DNA of 64,000 nt from Vondammii sp040505895. GTDB lineage: Bacteria > Pseudomonadota > Gammaproteobacteria > Chromatiales > Chromatiaceae. Position 1 is the stretch's first letter. Each line of letters starts with the position of its first letter. Shown here piece by piece: positions 33,091 through 41,298 of the stretch. A program made the translations under genes and the position numbers. The notes under the pieces are model-generated. The model was not told the DNA's origin. It saw nothing but the letters and a program-made list of their open reading frames with translations, and did no database searches. The stretch lies in NCBI GenBank assembly GCA_040505895.1, contig JBEVXU010000014.1:71838-135837 (forward strand), given 5' to 3'.

Positions 33091-33549
33091 ATGAAAACCA
33101 ATCCAAATAAGTGCACCCCGAAAAATATCGATCTACACACCATGGATGAGTGTCATTTTGTCGATATCCCTATTTATTCCGATTTCCGTGGAATACTAAG
33201 CGTTATCAAGGATGGTGAAGAGGTATTTCCCTTTGATTTTGATCGTCTATTCATTATTACTGATGTTCCGGTAGGTGCTGTTAGGGCTGAGCATGCGCCC
33301 AAAAAAATCCACGAGCTGTTATGTGCATACAATGGTGCTTTTCAGCTGAGCCTGGATGATGGAAAAAACCATAAAAGGGTGGTCGTCAATGACCCGGGGC
33401 GAGCTTTTTATCTGCCCAGTGGTATCTGGCGTAGTTTGGAACGTTTTGAACCTGGTACCATTTGTGTGGTTTTAGCCAATGGTCGCTACGATAAGAACGA
33501 AAGCATCAGTGACTACAATGAGTACCGCCGCCTAGTTACAGGTCTCTGA
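33091..33549 (+). CDS. FdtA/QdtA-like dTDP-4-oxo-6-deoxyhexose 3,4-ketoisomerase
   Basis: 152 residues of the WxcM-like cupin family. YSDFRGILSVIKDGEEVFPFDFDRLFIITDVPVGAVRAEHAPKKIHELLCAYNGAF shows the core, with the His residues used in catalysis, and FYLPSGIWRSLERFEPGTICVVLAN the C-terminal strand. It would move the keto group of dTDP-4-oxo-6-deoxyglucose from C4 to C3. It is directly followed (stop TGA 33549, next ATG 33550) by the matching aminotransferase, the FdtA-FdtB arrangement. FdtA and QdtA differ in product stereochemistry and cannot be separated here. Confidence 0.85.
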   Translation: MKTNPNKCTPKNIDLHTMDECHFVDIPIYSDFRGILSVIKDGEEVFPFDFDRLFIITDVPVGAVRAEHAPKKIHELLCAYNGAFQLSLDDGKNHKRVVVNDPGRAFYLPSGIWRSLERFEPGTICVVLANGRYDKNESISDYNEYRRLVTGL

Positions 33550-34665
33550 ATGATGAAGATTCCCTTCCTCGATCTTAAGCGCCAACTAAAGGGGGCTCTC
33601 CGTAAAGAGATAGACGGTGCAATTGCTGAGGTGCTTGATTCAGGAAGCTTGGTCGGCGGTAGATACCTGCAAGCATTCGAACAGGAGTTTGCAAGCTACT
33701 GTGGCACCCTCCATGCCGCCGGAACCGGTAATGGCATGGATGCTCTCTACCTTGCACTCTTGGCACTGGAGATTGGCTCGGGTGATGAAGTTATTGTTCC
33801 CGCACATACATTTATTGCCACCTGGCTTGCCGTTTCCAGAACAGGAGCAACACCGGTTGCAGTTGATGTCCGTGCTGATACCGGGAGTATTGATGAGAGG
33901 CTGATTGAGCAGGCTGTTACAGAAAAAACGAAGGCGATCATCGTTGTCCACCTCTATGGTTTTATCCCTGACATGCAGGCCATTGCCGCCATTGCACAGC
34001 AGTGTGGACTGTATCTGATCGAAGATGCAGCCCAAAGTCATGGTGCTCTTTACAGGGGGCAACGGGCAGGTTCTCTGGGCACAATAGCGGCATTTAGTTT
34101 CTATCCCACCAAAAACCTGGGCGCGTTGGGTGATGGGGGAATGGTTACAACCAATGACGATAAACTTATCGAGAAGATATACGTGCTGCGTGATTATGGG
34201 CGCAGTAGTAGAAGTGAACATATAGAGCGGGGGGTGAACTCAAGGCTAGATCCGCTGCAGGCAAACATACTGCGTAGAAAATTACACCATCTCGATCATA
34301 CTAACTCACGTCGGAAAGAGATTGCCGGGCGCTATCATCAAGCTTTAGAGGTGCTGCAACATCCTGGAATTCGCCCTTTAATTGGTATTGGGAAAAACTC
34401 AGTCTGGCATCACTTTGTAGTGATAGTGGAGAACAGACAGGCATTTATAGAGAAGATGTCGGCAGCGGGAATTGGGACGGATATCCACTATCCTGTGCCG
34501 CCTTTTCGCCAGCCCTGTTATGCCAAAGAAATTCCTCGGCTAGATGGTTGGCCGGTCACAGACGGCTTGGCGGCAAAGGTGGTCAGTCTGCCTATCAGCG
34601 ACTATCTTGATGATGAGGAAGTAGGCTATATCTGTCAGCGGTTGAAGGAGTGCAAGGATATCTGA
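33550..34665 (+). CDS. DegT/DnrJ/EryC1 sugar aminotransferase (FdtB/QdtB-like)
   Basis: 371 residues. PLP-dependent aminotransferase of the DegT family: PFLDLKRQ start, TGNGMDALYLALLAL, VIVPAHTFIATWLAV, EDAAQSHGALYRG, and the PLP lysine in FSFYPTKNLGALGDGG. It would put an amino group on C3 of the sugar made by the upstream isomerase, giving dTDP-3-amino-3,6-dideoxyhexose. Translation is coupled to the isomerase. The acetyltransferase that usually completes the sugar may be the NeuD-like protein at 36056-36718. Confidence 0.9.
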   Translation: MMKIPFLDLKRQLKGALRKEIDGAIAEVLDSGSLVGGRYLQAFEQEFASYCGTLHAAGTGNGMDALYLALLALEIGSGDEVIVPAHTFIATWLAVSRTGATPVAVDVRADTGSIDERLIEQAVTEKTKAIIVVHLYGFIPDMQAIAAIAQQCGLYLIEDAAQSHGALYRGQRAGSLGTIAAFSFYPTKNLGALGDGGMVTTNDDKLIEKIYVLRDYGRSSRSEHIERGVNSRLDPLQANILRRKLHHLDHTNSRRKEIAGRYHQALEVLQHPGIRPLIGIGKNSVWHHFVVIVENRQAFIEKMSAAGIGTDIHYPVPPFRQPCYAKEIPRLDGWPVTDGLAAKVVSLPISDYLDDEEVGYICQRLKECKDI

Positions 34666-34773
34666 GTCCGTAATACCGACAGATTCATTAGTTGTTAATA
34701 TGAAAACACCTTCATTGCGCTGCCTCAATAGGAATAATGGCTCCCGAATTCGTCTCCTGCATGTAGCGCCATA

Positions 34774-35964
34774 TCAGTTTGTACTGACCTGCCTGACCAG
34801 TTCACAAAGTTTCTCTATATCAACGTTGAACATATCCTTGCCTGTAGTGGCTGAGCCGCTAAAATGGTAATGATTCAGGCTCATCTGTTTACATAGTCCA
34901 AGGAAAAGTGGGTAATCATAGGTCTCTGGTCTAATCTCAATGACATTGCATTCCGGTTGACAAAACAGCAGATTTGTCAGCGCTGCTCCCGTCGTCGCTA
35001 CCACCACCTTGGCGGCAGAAAACAGGGCGACCTGTGCCTTGTGTGGCAACAATTCCGGACAGATTATTTCAAAGCCTAAATGCTCCAAATGCTCAATGAG
35101 CTGCTCTTCATTCAGCATGAGGCGCTGTTTCTGTCTCTTTCGACTGATATAGAGAAGTCGAGATTTTGGAGGGGGGGTTAATTCATACTCGCTGATATAG
35201 GCGTCGCGTACTGCCTGGATTATCTTGCCTCCCGCCAAATTTCCAATTGGCTGCCATATCGTCTCCTCCAGGATCAGTAGATGATCACAATCTATCTTCT
35301 CGGTAGATGAAATTTCCCTGATTATTAATCGCGGGTATTTTTTTGTCAGAAAATTGAATGCAGATATCTGAAAAGCAGGGATACCCCTTCGAATAAGAAC
35401 TACAGCCTCTCTTGCTTGTGGGATTTTTTTTAGGGCATATATCAACGCCACAAAACGATGAAGAATGAAGTGGAAATAGTGGTTATGACCACGTGGGGTT
35501 GAAATGAAAGGAATCACTAACTGTTCTATATGATCAGCCGGTTGGTAATGAAATATTTTTGCCATGTTTCGCCCAAATTTTTTCCTGGACAAAAGTTTTT
35601 CAGTCGGTAGGTGTAGGGATACACTTACTTTTCCAAGAACAGAGCAATCGTTAACAATCGTCATTTCAAAGCGTTTTTTCAGATTCAATTTTCCATTAAT
35701 AACAAGCTCGCCACTGCTTTGGGGTAAAGATTCAAGATAATCAAGCTCTTCATTCGAAAGAGAAAAGGTTTCCTCATAAAGCTTATTTACGATGACATCG
35801 CCGACTTCATTCGGAGAGATAGTTTCAACATAAATCGAAAATCTTCTTCTCAAGAAGGGTACTTTTGTTAGGCCCTTGTATAAGAATAGTCGCAGAGTTC
35901 TTACAGACGTATATTTTTTCCTCCGACTGTTTATAGTTCGGGTGAATCCTGGAATATTGATCAT
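34774..35964 (-). CDS. GT61-family glycosyltransferase
   Basis: 396 residues. The C-terminal half matches glycosyltransferase family 61 (DUF563): GHNHYFHFILHRF, LLYISRKRQKQRLMLNEEQLIEHLEHLGFEIICPELLPHKAQVALFSAAKVVVATTGAALTNLLFCQP. The first 100 residues are basic and unrecognised. Sequence is clearly richer in A+T than the housekeeping genes around it. No ribosome site is obvious before ATG 35964. It is convergent with the fdt pair and probably attaches a sugar to a surface glycan. Confidence 0.8.
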   Translation of the reverse strand: MINIPGFTRTINSRRKKYTSVRTLRLFLYKGLTKVPFLRRRFSIYVETISPNEVGDVIVNKLYEETFSLSNEELDYLESLPQSSGELVINGKLNLKKRFEMTIVNDCSVLGKVSVSLHLPTEKLLSRKKFGRNMAKIFHYQPADHIEQLVIPFISTPRGHNHYFHFILHRFVALIYALKKIPQAREAVVLIRRGIPAFQISAFNFLTKKYPRLIIREISSTEKIDCDHLLILEETIWQPIGNLAGGKIIQAVRDAYISEYELTPPPKSRLLYISRKRQKQRLMLNEEQLIEHLEHLGFEIICPELLPHKAQVALFSAAKVVVATTGAALTNLLFCQPECNVIEIRPETYDYPLFLGLCKQMSLNHYHFSGSATTGKDMFNVDIEKLCELVRQVSTN

Positions 35965-36055
35965 GAATTAGTTGATAGTTAAAAGATCTATTTTATCTGT
36001 GGGGGAAATAACAAACTTCCAAGAAGAGGCCATGAAGTATGCGCAGCAAAAATAT

Positions 36056-36718
36056 TCAGACCGAGACTTCATTGTAGCCAATAACATCTTGTTTAATGAT
36101 CCTGGCTGGATTTCCGATTACAACACAATTATCAGGTACGTCCTTAACCACCACGGCTCCCGCCCCAACGATAGCATTTCGTCCGACGCTTGTTTGGGGG
36201 GTAATAATTGCACCGGCCCCTATAAACGCGCCCTGATTGATTTTACAACCTCCACACAATAGTGCCCCGGGGCCAAACCCAACATAATCTTCAATTATCG
36301 CGTGATGGCCGATAGATACGCTTCTATTTACGAGCACAAAACGGCCAATATTGCATTTTGCAGCAAGCACGGCTCCAGCGTTGACCATAAAGCCTTCACC
36401 ATAAACTACACTTGAGGCGATTACAGCGGTGGGATCAATTAGGGGGGGGTAGTTGCTAAAGCCTAATTGGCGCGTCTCCTCTTCGACTTTTTTCCTATGG
36501 CCGGGCGTGACCAAGGGAATGATTATCGGGTCATCCAGCCACAAGGGATCAATGCCGGAAACTTTCACAATGGGTCCAGTGACCTCAGGGCTATTTTCCG
36601 CTTCCATGTTGTCTACATAGGCGCGAACATTTAGCCCAAGTCGGAGAATAGTTTCCTCAACATCAACAATGTAATCAGAGCGAACGGCGTAAACGATTAG
36701 GTTTTTATTGGACGCCAT
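36056..36718 (-). CDS. NeuD/PglD-like hexapeptide acyltransferase
   Basis: 220 residues. N-terminal half is a small nucleotide-sugar-binding Rossmann-like domain (KNLIVYAVRSDYIVDVEETILRLG). The C-terminal half is a left-handed beta-helix of hexapeptide repeats (IDPTAVIASSVVYGEGFMVNAGAVLAAKCNIG...VNRSVSIGHHAIIEDYVGFGPGA), ending GAVVVKDVPDNCVVIGNPARII. The catalytic His pair is in SIGHHAIIED. It should N-acetylate an amino sugar nucleotide, a good candidate for finishing the sugar of the fdt pair. It is 91 bp upstream of the GT61 gene on the same strand. Confidence 0.87.
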   Translation of the reverse strand: MASNKNLIVYAVRSDYIVDVEETILRLGLNVRAYVDNMEAENSPEVTGPIVKVSGIDPLWLDDPIIIPLVTPGHRKKVEEETRQLGFSNYPPLIDPTAVIASSVVYGEGFMVNAGAVLAAKCNIGRFVLVNRSVSIGHHAIIEDYVGFGPGALLCGGCKINQGAFIGAGAIITPQTSVGRNAIVGAGAVVVKDVPDNCVVIGNPARIIKQDVIGYNEVSV

Positions 36719-37005
36719 GTGGAAGCTCCGACTTTATCATTATGGATTCCAGAAGCATGCACTCTCCTGAAATTTTTTCATCCTTTATTTTTTATCAGGA
36801 TTTTTGTGGTTTAACGAACTATTCGCCTATCCCGTATTACTCTTTCCTCTTGTCAATTAAGGACTACACTGGGAGTGAACTCTATAGAAACTTGGAGGTC
36901 GTAAGGTTTAAGCGTCAGCTGACGTGGGGCCGCTTCTCCCCGAGCGGCCGTGCTCCGGCATGCATATGCCGGGCGGTAAGACCCTGGATGCCGTGACTCC
37001 CCCTT

Positions 37006-37644
37006 TTAGGCTCCGGGGTCTTTTTTTGTTTCGATTTCACTGCCATCTAGACTAAACAGACGGTCAAGGATGCTGTGAGCCTCGTCCACACCCTGTCGTT
37101 TAAGGGAGGAGAACAGCTGCACAGTGATCTTCCCATCACCGAAACTCTTCAATGCTTTTCTCACCTGCAGCAAGCTGCTGGAAGCGGCACCATGCTTTAA
37201 TTTGTCTGCTTTGGTTAGGAGGATATGGGTCGGTAGACCAATTTCACTACTCCACTCCAGCATCTGGATGTCAAACTCCTTCATTGGATGGCGCACATCC
37301 ATCAACAGCACTATCCCTTTCAATGAGTCCCTATTCTCAAGATAGGATGCCAGTTCTGCCTGCCACTGTTTCTTGACCTGCTCTGCTACCTTGGCGTAAC
37401 CGTAGCCGGGAAGATCCACCAGGCGGTGATCGTCATCCAGGGCAAAAAAGTTGAGCAGCTGGGTTCTGCCGGGAGTTTTACTGGTACGGGCAAGACTTTT
37501 TTTCTGGCAAAGGGTGTTGAGGGCGCTCGATTTGCCGGCGTTGGAGCGCCCGGCAAAGGCGACCTCCATACCACTATCCGCCGGTGCCTGGGAGAGCTTG
37601 GCGGCACTGGTGAGAAAATGGGCCTGATGGTAGTAGTGATTCAT
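37006..37644 (-). CDS. engB: Ribosome biogenesis GTPase EngB/YihA
   Basis: 212 residues. G1 GRSNAGKSS, G2 KTPGRTQ, G3 LVDLPGYGYAKV, G4 LTKADKLK. It supports assembly of the 50S subunit and is essential in many bacteria. The start MNHYYHQAHFLTSAAKLSQ is typical of gammaproteobacterial YihA. Convergent to polA side: it closes the region between polA and the moaC group. Confidence 0.95.
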   Translation of the reverse strand: MNHYYHQAHFLTSAAKLSQAPADSGMEVAFAGRSNAGKSSALNTLCQKKSLARTSKTPGRTQLLNFFALDDDHRLVDLPGYGYAKVAEQVKKQWQAELASYLENRDSLKGIVLLMDVRHPMKEFDIQMLEWSSEIGLPTHILLTKADKLKHGAASSSLLQVRKALKSFGDGKITVQLFSSLKRQGVDEAHSILDRLFSLDGSEIETKKDPGA

Positions 37645-37767
37645 GGTTCTACTGGATTGTCAGTTAATTCATCACTCCGGCTGTGCCGGGATGAGGGAGG
37701 TTTTTGATTAAATGATGCTATTCTATTTTTTGACGCTAACCTGTGCGTATATGGCATGTTTCGCCAA

Positions 37768-38241
37768 CTACCTCTTCCAGTGCCCGGACTTGCCGCCATC
37801 CTTCTCCAGCAGCTGCACCTGGTCGATACGCATTCCCCGGTCCACCGCTTTGCACATATCGTAGATCGTCAGTAGGGCGACCTGGGTGGCGCAGAGCGCC
37901 TCCATCTCGACTCCGGTCTGGCCGTTGGTTTTTACCGTGGTGAGGCAGTAGACGCTGGACGACTCTATCTCAGGAGTTAGCTCGATATTGACATTGGTAA
38001 GGGCCAGAGGGTGGCACAGGGGGACCAGATCTGAGGTCTTTTTCGCCGCCATGATGCCTGCAACTCGGGCGATTCCCAATACATCCCCCTTCTTATGACC
38101 ACCTTGGCGGATCAGCTCCAGGGTTGAGGGTTCCATGGTGATCCGCCCCTCAGTGACCGCTGTGCGATGAGTGGTCTCCTTGGCACCAACATCCACCATG
38201 TGGGCTTCACCGGCCTGATTGAAATGGGTCAATTCGCTCAT
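37768..38241 (-). CDS. moaC: Cyclic pyranopterin monophosphate synthase MoaC
   Basis: 157 residues. MVDVGAKETTHRTAVTEGRI and KKTSDLVPLCHPLALTNV (with catalytic His), VKTNGQTGVEMEALCATQVALLTIYDMCKAVDRGM and the final EKDGGKSGHW are diagnostic. It acts with MoaA in the first step of molybdenum cofactor synthesis. Starts inside the end of the phosphodiesterase gene (4-bp overlap). No other moa gene is nearby. Confidence 0.96.
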   Translation of the reverse strand: MSELTHFNQAGEAHMVDVGAKETTHRTAVTEGRITMEPSTLELIRQGGHKKGDVLGIARVAGIMAAKKTSDLVPLCHPLALTNVNIELTPEIESSSVYCLTTVKTNGQTGVEMEALCATQVALLTIYDMCKAVDRGMRIDQVQLLEKDGGKSGHWKR

Positions 38242-38771
38242 GAGTTTTGCTCTATGTTTTTGGATATTTCGTGGGAATCAAAAGTCATCTGCTCCAGGTC
38301 CGCCATCAGGTAAGTGGCCGGTGAGCCGCCGACACCACCGATAGTGCCGGGATTGACCAGCGGGGTTTTGCCTCCCTTGATGTTCTCCAGATACTGGATC
38401 TTCAAGTTGTGGCTATGGCCGCAACAGACCAGATCCCAGTCACCTGTTGTGGCCATGGCGCGGGCGTAATGGGGATAGTGAACCAGAAAAATTCTTTTAC
38501 CGGCCAATTCCACCCCGGCATCCATGCCGTGATACTCAATGATATTGCCGGGCTGAGTCATCAGCTTACCCAGGGTGTAGAGGTCGCCGGTGTTATTGCC
38601 GTGAATGACATGCACCGGTAGCCCGTGCTTGTTGAGGCATTTAAGGGTGCTGGGTGCCACCACATCACCACAGTGGAGGATGGCCTCTGCACCTTTGGCT
38701 TTCGCCTCGGCTGCAGCAGCGTCCAGTAACGGAATATGGTCGTGACTATCGGAGAGAATACATACTTTCAT
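38238..38771 (-). CDS. YfcE/MJ0936-family metallophosphoesterase
   Basis: 177 residues from ATG 38771 (AAGGTAA upstream); a 13-residue longer frame has no ribosome site. Metal-binding motifs of calcineurin-like phosphoesterases: ILSDSHDH, ILHCGDVV, HVIHGNN, LVHYPHYARAM, CCGHSHNLKI. Small phosphodiesterases of this family hydrolyse model substrates; the physiological target is unknown. Co-transcribed with moaC. Confidence 0.87.
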   Translation of the reverse strand: MKVCILSDSHDHIPLLDAAAAEAKAKGAEAILHCGDVVAPSTLKCLNKHGLPVHVIHGNNTGDLYTLGKLMTQPGNIIEYHGMDAGVELAGKRIFLVHYPHYARAMATTGDWDLVCCGHSHNLKIQYLENIKGGKTPLVNPGTIGGVGGSPATYLMADLEQMTFDSHEISKNIEQNS

Positions 38772-38823
38772 GAGATTACCTTGGGAACCATATTCAGATA
38801 CACGGAGCATTCAGATGAATAAT

Positions 38824-38849
38824 AAAAAAGGTCGGTGAGTTCACCGACC
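38824..38849 (-). terminator. Second terminator downstream of hppA
   Basis: Perfect stem GGTCGGTGA (38830-38838) / TCACCGACC (38841-38849); on the minus strand it ends in a T run. It stands in tandem with the hppA terminator at 38902-38930. Confidence 0.75.
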
Positions 38850-38901
38850 TCAGATGGCGCTAAGGGTAAGGGCTGAGCTGGAAACTGTCCAGTTTTGGCA
38901 C

Positions 38902-38930
38902 AAAAAAAGGGGGCCGAAGCCCCCTTTTTG
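38902..38930 (-). terminator. Terminator of hppA
   Basis: Stem AAGGGGGC / GCCCCCTT with a CGAA loop (TTCG tetraloop on the minus strand) and seven T on the minus strand. Confidence 0.9.
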
Positions 38931-38951
38931 CTTAAAGCCGGTAAGTCCAGC

Positions 38952-40994
38952 TTATAGCAGTGGCACGATCAAGAGTGCAACGATGTTGATAATCTTGATC
39001 AGCGGGTTAACCGCAGGGCCGGCGGTATCTTTGTAGGGGTCGCCTACGGTATCACCGGTAACCGCCGCTTTGTGGGCGTCGGAGCCTTTGCCGCCGAAGT
39101 TACCATCCTCGATATACTTCTTGGCGTTATCCCATGCACCACCACCGGTGGTCATGGAGATGGCAACGAACAGGCCGGTAACGATAGTACCGATCAGCAG
39201 ACCACCCAGTGCCTGGGCACCCAGGGTCAGACCGACGATCACAGGAACCGCGATAGGCAGCAGTGAAGGAACGATCATCTCCTTGATGGCCGCTTTGGTC
39301 AGCATGTCCACAGCTGTGCCGTAGTCGGGCTTCTCACTGTAATCCATGATGCCGGGTTTCTCTCTAAACTGACGGCGTACCTCGTTGACAATACCGCCAG
39401 CCGCACGACCAACTGCTTCCATCGCCATGGCACCGAACAGGAAGGGCACCAGGCCACCGATCAGCAGGCCGATCAGGACCATGTGGTTGGAGAGGTCGAA
39501 GGTGACATGATGACCCAAGTGGGTGTCGAGGCTGTGGGTGTAGTCAGCAAACAGTACCAGTGCAGCGAGACCGGCGGAGCCGATAGCGTAGCCTTTGGTG
39601 ACCGCTTTGGTGGTGTTACCTACGGCGTCCAGAGGATCGGTAATGTTGCGGATCTTCTCATCCAGCTCAGCCATCTCAGCAATACCACCGGCGTTGTCGG
39701 TGATGGGCCCGTAGGCGTCAAGAGCAACGATGATGCCACTCATGGAGAGCATGGAGGTGGCGGCGATAGCGATACCGTAGAGGCCTGCCAGTTCGTAAGC
39801 ACCCCAGATGGAGGCGCAAACGGCCAGTACCGGCGCAGCGGTGGACTTCATGGAGACGCCCAGACCGGCAATCACGTTGGTGCCGTCACCCGTGGTGGAA
39901 GCCTCAGCGATGTGTCTCACCGGGCTGAACTCGGTAGCGGTGTAGTACTCGGTGATTACTACCATGGCTGCAGTCAGTGCCAGACCGATCAGTGAGGCTC
40001 CAAACAGTGCCATGGTGGGATTGGCGACGGTTGCTTCGCCTACCTTGATAACCGCGTCACCCATCATGTAGTCGGTGACGAAGTAGAAGGCTGCAGCGGC
40101 GATGATGCCGGCGACTGCCAGACCCTTGTAAAGGGCGATCATGATCTTGGCATCACCCTCCTTCGTCTTGACGAAGTAGGTACCGACGATGGAAGCGATG
40201 ATGGAGACGCCGCCCAGTACCAGCGGATAGACGATCGCCTCGGTGCTGGAGACCACTAGGCTGCCAAGCAGCATGGTGGCAACCACGGTAACCGCGTAGG
40301 TCTCGAACAGGTCAGCGGCCATACCGGCACAGTCACCCACATTGTCACCGACGTTATCGGCGATAACCGCAGGGTTGCGTGGATCATCCTCAGGGATGCC
40401 TGCCTCTACCTTACCGACGATATCAGCACCGACATCCGCACCCTTGGTGAAGATACCGCCACCAAGACGGGCGAAGATGGAGATCAGGGAGCCACCGAAG
40501 GCGAGACCGACCAGCGCGTGGAGCGCGTCGGCATCGGAGACGCCCATCTGGTTGAGGATGGCATAGTAACCGGCCACACCCAGTAGACCCAGTCCCACCA
40601 CCAGCATGCCGGTGATAGCGCCGCCACGGAAGGCGACCTGTAGGGCGGCATTGATGCCGTTGTTGGCGGCCTCAGCGGTACGCAGGTTAGCACGCACCGA
40701 GATATTCATGCCGATGTAGCCAGCGGCACCTGAGAGGATCGCTCCCAAGGCAAAGCCTACAGCGGTGGGGGTACCGAGGGCTACCCAGATGACAGCGAGC
40801 ATGATCGCGCCGACGATGCCGATGGCTGTGTACTGGCGGTTCAAGTAGGCGCTGGCGCCCTCTTGTATAGCGCCTGCGATCTCTTTCATCCGGTCGTTAC
40901 CTTCCGGTTGTGCAAGTATCCACTTAGTGGATACAAAGCCGTAGACAAGCGCAGCAGCAGCGCAGGCCAGGGCGAAAAGTAGTTCGGTGCTCAC
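38952..40994 (-). CDS. hppA: Membrane-bound H+-translocating pyrophosphatase, K+-independent type
   Basis: 680 residues with about 16 TM helices. GTG start with AAGGGG upstream. Pyrophosphate-binding loops: FTKGADVGADIVGKVEAGIPEDDPRNPAVIADNVGDNVGDCAGM, and near the end DNAKKYIEDG...KAAVTGDTVGDPYKDTAGPAVNPLIK. In GNTTKAVTKGYAIGSAGL the Lys after GNTT is the mark of the K+-independent class (Ala in K+-dependent enzymes). It couples PPi hydrolysis to proton export, or makes PPi from the proton gradient. It lies 304 bp downstream of pfp on the same strand. Confidence 0.96.
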   Translation of the reverse strand: MSTELLFALACAAAALVYGFVSTKWILAQPEGNDRMKEIAGAIQEGASAYLNRQYTAIGIVGAIMLAVIWVALGTPTAVGFALGAILSGAAGYIGMNISVRANLRTAEAANNGINAALQVAFRGGAITGMLVVGLGLLGVAGYYAILNQMGVSDADALHALVGLAFGGSLISIFARLGGGIFTKGADVGADIVGKVEAGIPEDDPRNPAVIADNVGDNVGDCAGMAADLFETYAVTVVATMLLGSLVVSSTEAIVYPLVLGGVSIIASIVGTYFVKTKEGDAKIMIALYKGLAVAGIIAAAAFYFVTDYMMGDAVIKVGEATVANPTMALFGASLIGLALTAAMVVITEYYTATEFSPVRHIAEASTTGDGTNVIAGLGVSMKSTAAPVLAVCASIWGAYELAGLYGIAIAATSMLSMSGIIVALDAYGPITDNAGGIAEMAELDEKIRNITDPLDAVGNTTKAVTKGYAIGSAGLAALVLFADYTHSLDTHLGHHVTFDLSNHMVLIGLLIGGLVPFLFGAMAMEAVGRAAGGIVNEVRRQFREKPGIMDYSEKPDYGTAVDMLTKAAIKEMIVPSLLPIAVPVIVGLTLGAQALGGLLIGTIVTGLFVAISMTTGGGAWDNAKKYIEDGNFGGKGSDAHKAAVTGDTVGDPYKDTAGPAVNPLIKIINIVALLIVPLL

Positions 40995-41172
40995 GATTTT
41001 TCCCCTTATTCTAAAAAACTCAAAGTTATTGTTGCAGTCAGGACGTTATTGTAAATGTATGGAGCAGTACAATCCATGGGGCAGACTCTTGGTGTTACCA
41101 ACACGAGCCGGCCGATGGAGTGGATTCATTAATGGTGTATAAATCCGAATGGTACTCTACTCTCTATAATCG

Positions 41173-41221
41173 AAGGTTACCAATATCCCTCATTAATCAA
41201 AGGGTACCAATATCCCCCATT
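41173..41221. promoter_or_regulatory. Direct repeats upstream of hppA
   Basis: Two copies of a 22-bp motif with 27-bp spacing: AAGGTTACCAATATCCCTCA (from 41173) and AAGGGTACCAATATCCCCCA (from 41200). They lie about 200 bp upstream of the hppA start, in the pfp-hppA gap. Copies 2.5 helical turns apart could be an operator; this is inference. Confidence 0.5.
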
Positions 41222-41265
41222 CCGAGCCTAAATTCTATTGACTCTGGTCAATTGGGCAAAATAAA

Positions 41266-41282
41266 GGGGCAATAAATGCCCC
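41266..41282 (-). terminator. Possible terminator of pfp
   Basis: GGGGCA (41266-41271) pairs with TGCCCC (41277-41282); T-rich sequence follows on both strands. If active it separates pfp from hppA, which then needs its own promoter. Confidence 0.55.
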
Positions 41283-41298
41283 AATATTTTTAATGGCT

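Noticed and set aside
36742..36996. 84-codon plus-strand ORF between the NeuD-like gene and engB.
   Set aside because: No ribosome site, odd composition change in its second half, no family resemblance; overlaps a hairpin region near 36955-36972.
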